Made by a program: the position numbers and the translations under genes | In this document: in pieces, positions 59,630 through 64,000 of the stretch | Numbering within the stretch: position 1 is the first letter of the stretch | Layout: every line of letters begins with the position of its first letter | DNA from: Apium graveolens | Lineage: Eukaryota; Streptophyta; Magnoliopsida; Apiales; Apiaceae | Assembly (NCBI RefSeq): GCF_009905375.1 | Contig: NC_133653.1 | Coordinates: 65,135,414 to 65,199,413 of the forward strand | Length of the DNA stretch: 64,000 nt | Reading direction: 5' to 3' | Notes under the pieces: generated by a model | What the model was told of the DNA's origin: nothing | Databases searched by the model: none | Seen by the model: the letters and a program-made list of their open reading frames with translations, nothing else

Positions 59630-60881
59630 TGGAAAGAGGAATCATGGTTTAAAACGCACAAGAAACAAGAAACAGTGGACTGTTCAAGTACGAATACCAT
59701 TAATCCTAATCATAGTGACTATTAATCTTCCACTTCAACATATTCTAGTTCGAACTGAGACCGTTATCAAATTTTATTCACAGATAAGCCAAGTAAAGGA
59801 TTAGACTGAGAAATCATAACTTAGACCTATACCAGAACTTAACAGTCATCAGAACATAATTTCTTAACTCGAAAAAGGAATGCCCATCTTAGTAAATCCT
59901 CATACAAGTTCTGAGTAATAGACTTCAGAACTTAATCATCAGAACGTGTAACTAGAACTTGTCCTCAGAATTTGTGCAATAATGACACAATGACTGTTTA
60001 TCTAAAATAACATAGACCACCACAGAAATTTTCATCATTCAGATGGAGTGATTAGTGTGTGCATTAAGCTAAATAACAGACAAAGAGTAAAGTCTGATTC
60101 ACTTCAGTACATCTTAGAAATAAGGTATAACTAAAATTTTGCTAAAGAGCTGTCATTGTCCTGAAACCTACTGATGAATGAGTTCATGCTTGAGTCCACC
60201 TCAACTGTTTTATGCTAATTTTATGCATCTTTTAAAATTCTATTTTACAGTGGCTTCTCAGTGTAAGTGAGTCACGACTGTTTATCAGAATTTATGCTAT
60301 TATCAGAGTATTTCTCCAGTAATCATAGAGTGTGAAAAGTCACCAAGAAAATATTTTGCTTTTCTAATGCATATCTACTTAATACTAGCAATGCACTTGG
60401 GTCGCCCCTTCCACATTTTTACTCTAGACCTCAAAGGAGTACCTGATTTTATTCTTTGATCTTTTTGCTTTTTCTTTTGATAAGTGAGGTTTATCAGCAC
60501 TTAGTACATTCAGCAGTTTTACTAGTATCAGAACTTAACAGATGAGTAGCATTATTCTAATTTGTGACTTAGTAATAAGATATACAAAGTAAACTTAACT
60601 AAGCTCAATTATCAGAATTTGCTAGTGTCATAGGGTTTCCACTGAAATAATTACTTCTTACATGGAATCATTTGTTTATTGAAGACTACTGGGTCAGTAT
60701 CTAGCACAGTTATCCTCATAGGATTGAATAGGTACTTGAACAGACATATCACTTATCAGAGTTTAGAAACATATATCAGACAACAGTCAGTACTTAAAGA
60801 CATTTATCAATTAAGCACAGAATACACAATGAGATTAATTCTGTAAATACTGAGCATAAAGTCTGATAACACAGAACAAGA
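59630..60881. other. Conserved non-coding spacer between RNase H and ORF3 in C2
   Basis: About 1.25 kb, AT-rich, nearly identical to 31345-32595 of C1 and with no ORF. Carries many TCAGAACTTA-type motifs. It may hold sequences upstream of the ORF3 promoter. Confidence 0.6.
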
Positions 60882-61262
60882 CTAAGCAAATTTAGAGAAA
60901 GAACCTGAAACCATTCCAAGTTCATTTACCAATCTTGTAAAAGTAGCTTCACACAGTGGTTTTGTGAAGATATCTGCTAGTTGTTGATCTGTGGGAACAA
61001 AATGCAATTCCACTGTACCTTCATCCACATGTTCCCTGATGAAGTGGTACCTGATGCTGATGTGCTTTGTCATAGAGTGTTGAACTGGATTACCTGTCAT
61101 AGCAATAGCACTTTGATTATCACAGTAAATAGGGATTTTGAAATATGTTAACCCATAATCCAGTAACTGATTCTTCATCCAAAGAATCTGTGCACAACAG
61201 CTTCCTGCAGCAATATACTCTGCTTTTGTAGTTGATGTGGAAATTGACTTTTGTTTCTTGCT
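60882..61262 (-). pseudogene. C2 RNase H
   Basis: Copia RNase H: ILWMKNQLLDYGLTYFKIP, IYCDNQSAIAM, SIRYHFIREHVDEG and QQLADIFTKPL, ending FSKFA and stop at 60882. Entered after TAA 61263-61265, where C1 has Tyr (TAC). In frame with RT. Confidence 0.9.
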
Positions 61263-61706
61263 TTACCAAGAAACCAATCTGCCTCCAAGAAATTGGCAGC
61301 TTCCACTTGTGCTTTTCCTGTCAATTTTGCAACCTGCAAAATCTGCATCTGAGTAACCTATTAGTTTAAGATCTGATTTTGTAGGATACCATAATCCCAG
61401 AGCAGCTGTTCCTTTAAGATACTTAAAGATTCTTTTTACAGCTGTTAAGTGAGGTTCTCTTGGATCTGCTTGAAATCTTGCACAAAGACAGGTAGCATAC
61501 ATGATATCAGGTCTACTAGCAGTTAGATAGAGTAGAGATCCAATCATACCTCTGTAGTCAGTAATATCTACTGATTTACCGGTATCCTTATCCAGTTTTG
61601 TCGCAGTGGCCATTGGAGTGGATGCACTGGAACAATCTTGCATTCCAAATTTCTTCAGCAAGTTTCTAGTGTACTTGGTTTGACAAATAAAAGTGCCTTC
61701 CTCATT
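61263..61706 (-). pseudogene. C2 RT C-terminal and connection to RNase H
   Basis: Between TAG 61707 (Gln in C1) and TAA 61263. Contains MLKKFGMQDCSSASTPM, TASRPDIMYATCLCARFQ, AVKRIFKYLKGT and DADFAGCKIDRKSTSG (the first RNase H Asp region). Confidence 0.88.
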
Positions 61707-63410
61707 CTACTTGACTTGAAGGTCCAGAAAATAGCTAAGTTCCCCCATCATACTCATCTGATATCTTGACTGCATTAGTTTGGCAAACTTTTTGCAAAGT
61801 TTGTCATTTGTAGATCCAAAAATGATATCATCAACATAAATATGGACCAGAAGTAAGTCCTTTCCATGGTTGAGGTAGAACAGTGTTTTGTCTATTGTCC
61901 CATTGTTGAATCCACTTTCCAGAAGAAACTGAGCTAAAGTCTCATACCATGCTCTAGGAGCTTGCTTAAGTCCATAAAGTGCTTTATCAAGCCTGTAGAC
62001 ATAATCTGGATGTTTGGTATCTACAAAACCTGGAGGTTGTTCAACATATACCTCCTCCTCCAATTCTCCATTGAGAAAAGCACTTTTCACATCCATTTGA
62101 AAGACAGTAAACTTTTTGTGAGCAGCATAAGCCAAGAATATCCTTATGGCTTCTAACCTAGCAACTGGTGCAAATGTTTCATCATAATCAATTCCCTCCT
62201 GTTGAGAATATCCTTTTGCAACCAGCCTTGCCTTATTCCTTGTAATTATGCCATCACTGTCAGTTTTATTTCTGAATACCCACTTTGTACCAACAACAGA
62301 TCTATTCTTTGGTCTTGGCACTAGGGTCCAGACTTTGTTTCTTTCAAATTCATTCAACTCTTCCTGCATTGCTTGCACCCAATCAGCATCTTGAAGAGCT
62401 TCTTCCACTTTCTTTGGCTCAGTCTGAGATAGAAAATAATTGTAAAGACATTCATTTGAAGTACCTGTTCTAGTTCTGACACCTGCATCAGGATTTCCAA
62501 TTATCAAATCAGGTGTATGTGATTTTGTCCACTTCCCTGCAGATGGAAGGTTTTCTCTAGAACTGGATGCTCCCCCATGATCCATGCTATTTTCATTTTC
62601 ATTTTCTGATGCTCCCCCTGAAACTATGATCTCTGAGTTAGATTCTTCAGTATTTACATTTTCAGCACTATCAGAACTTGGCTTATCAGAAACAAAAGCT
62701 TGTCGATCCAAATGAATCATTCTTGACGAATCAAAACTTGAAGAGCCAGATGCATGTTCTGATGTTTCTTGAGATGTGGTAGGATCTTGAGTATGTTCCC
62801 CCTGCATAGGTGCATCTTCCTTTGACGTAGTCTCCACAGTTTCAATAACATCAGAGTTTAATCCATCAGAGTTTACAGTATCAGGACTTAGACTGTCACG
62901 ATTTTCTGTATCAGAATTTGAGTCTTCATTTTCAAATCTCAGCTGATCATGGTCAATGAAATCTTCAAGACCAGTAATCTTTTTGTCATCAAAAGAGACA
63001 TTGATAGATTCCATGACCACTTTTGTTCTCAAATTATAGACTCTGAAGGCTTTTGTGGAAAGTGGATATCCAACAAAGATTCCTTCATCAGCTTTTAGAT
63101 CAAACTTTGATAGCTGTTCAGGATGAGTCTTGAGAACAAAACACTTGCATCCAAATACATGAAAATATTTCAGATTTGGCTTCTTTTTCTTCACCATCTC
63201 ATATGGTGTTTTTCCATGCTTGTTAATGAGTGTTGCATTTTGAGTAAAACAAGCAGTCTGCACAGCTTCAGCCCAGAAATAGGTTGGAAGCTTTGCTTCT
63301 TCAAGCATTGTACGTGCAGCTTCAATGAGAGTTCTATTCTTCCTTTCAACAACTCTATTTTGCTGTGGAGTTCCAGGAGCAGAAAATTCCTGCTTTATTC
63401 CATGGCTTTT
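61707..63410 (-). pseudogene. C2 integrase C-end, linker and RT
   Basis: Open over 560 codons. Begins in the integrase ([15 protein letters not shown] with the catalytic Glu; [18 protein letters not shown]), then [18 protein letters not shown] and [17 protein letters not shown], a Ser/Asp/Glu-rich linker, and [61 protein letters not shown] and the catalytic YVDD at 61827-61838. It is ended by TAG 61707-61709. The best-preserved copia RT here. Confidence 0.93.
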
Positions 63411-64000
63411 TCAGAACTCTTTCATTATCAAATTCTTGAACTCAGTGCCATTATCACTCCTTAAAACTTTCACAGAATCTTTGACCATTTTATCCAGATG
63501 TTTGATATGATCAATCAAGGTTGATGCAGTTTCACTTTTTGTATGCAAGAAATACACCCATGTGTATCGGGTGAACTCATCCACTATGACCAACGCATAC
63601 TTCTTCTTTGCAATGGACATGACATTTACTGGACCAAATAGATCAACATGTAGTAGATGATAAGGCTCAAGAATTGATGATTCATTCTTGCTCTTGAATG
63701 AAGATTTTCTTTGTTTGGCTTTCTGACATGAATCACAAAGACCATCAGGAGCAAATACTGTGTTTGGCAATCCTCTCACAAGATCTTTCTTGACCAGTTC
63801 ATTTATATTGTTGAAATTTAAATGAGAGAGTTTCTTATGCCAATTCCAGTTTTCTTCAATTGATGCTCTACTCATCAGACAGATTGCAGAACCATCAGTA
63901 CTTGTTGAAAGCTTAGCTTCATAAATGTTACCACGCCTGTATCCTTTCAGAACAACTTTGCCTTTAGATTTACTCACAATTTCACAGTGTTCTTCAAAGA
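63411..64000 (-). pseudogene. C2 pre-integrase and integrase core, running off the window
   Basis: Continues from the right edge: EIVSKSKGKVVLKGYRRGN, the zinc region WNWHKKLSHLNFNNIN ... GLCDSCQKAKQRKSSF, then LHVDLFGPVNVMSIAKKKYA, DEFTRYTWVYFLHTK and RSDNGTEFKN. Stops at TGA 63411-63413, where C1 has Cys (TGC). The two integrase Asp residues are on this side and the Glu beyond the stop. Confidence 0.9.

Larger units (their letters stand above)
52268..64000 (-). mobile_element. Ty1/copia element C2 (SIRE-like), 5' end beyond the window
   Basis: Minus-strand element inserted in LTR D: 3' LTR (52268-52879), purine tract, large accessory ORF2 (53121-58500, split by solo LTR F), small ORF3 (59174-59449), conserved spacer, then pol RNase H, RT, integrase and pre-integrase to the right edge. 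Gag and the 5' LTR lie outside. Pol is in one frame with three stops. Accessory ORFs after pol are the hallmark of SIRE/Maximus-type copia elements (family knowledge). Confidence 0.92.

Noticed and set aside
1..64000. Host gene, rRNA, tRNA or CRISPR array
   Set aside because: No coding sequence outside element remnants, no rRNA or tRNA fold, and no regularly spaced identical repeats with unique spacers.

Overview
This is a plant nuclear window made almost entirely of nested LTR retrotransposons, with one small non-autonomous CACTA-type DNA transposon. I see no intact host gene, rRNA, tRNA, CRISPR array or prokaryotic feature. Tekay/Del-like Ty3/gypsy elements with LTRs of about 3-4 kb, SIRE-like Ty1/copia elements with accessory ORFs, and initiator-Met tRNA primer sites all point to a repeat-rich eudicot. 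An asterid such as an Apiaceae is plausible, but the sequence does not prove it. A run of exactly 100 N (30567-30666) marks a scaffold join.

Layout. (1) 1-3880: 3' half of an old minus-strand gypsy element (A-left), cut in the RT region. (2) 3881-17649: a nearly complete minus-strand gypsy element (A). It has two LTRs of about 3.88 kb, one gag-pol frame broken by only five stop codons, and an extra proline-rich ORF between primer site and gag. (3) 17650-20097: three fragments in a row, each ending flush at an LTR terminus (B-type LTR, another LTR 'G', copia C0), which look like the right arms of a nest. (4) 20098-30566: gypsy element B (plus strand), with a 4.13 kb LTR, a hairpin-rich LTR block and a wrecked, partly rearranged interior; its second LTR runs into the gap. 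(5) 30667-38967: copia C1 (minus), lacking its 3' end. (6) 38968-41992: non-element DNA with a promoter-like site, a palindrome cluster and the CACTA element. (7) 41993-50128: gypsy E (plus), with a decayed interior and a 3' LTR that is internally deleted. (8) 50129-52267: 5' part of a gypsy LTR (D) inserted in E. (9) 52268-64000: copia C2 (minus) inserted in D and running off the window; its large accessory ORF is split by a solo LTR (F).

Most notable: the copia C family carries two accessory ORFs between RNase H and the 3' LTR. One is about 91 aa, and the other was about 1,232 aa before the solo LTR entered. Each is preceded by TATA-like sequence, and the site before the small ORF is conserved in position in two copies. 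Gypsy A carries a separate proline-rich ORF upstream of gag. Both are uncommon additions to gag-pol and are the best candidates for undescribed biology here. All gag-pol genes seen carry stops or frameshifts, so these copies look non-autonomous. Several stops are Gln codons changed by C-to-T, which fits decay of methylated repeats.
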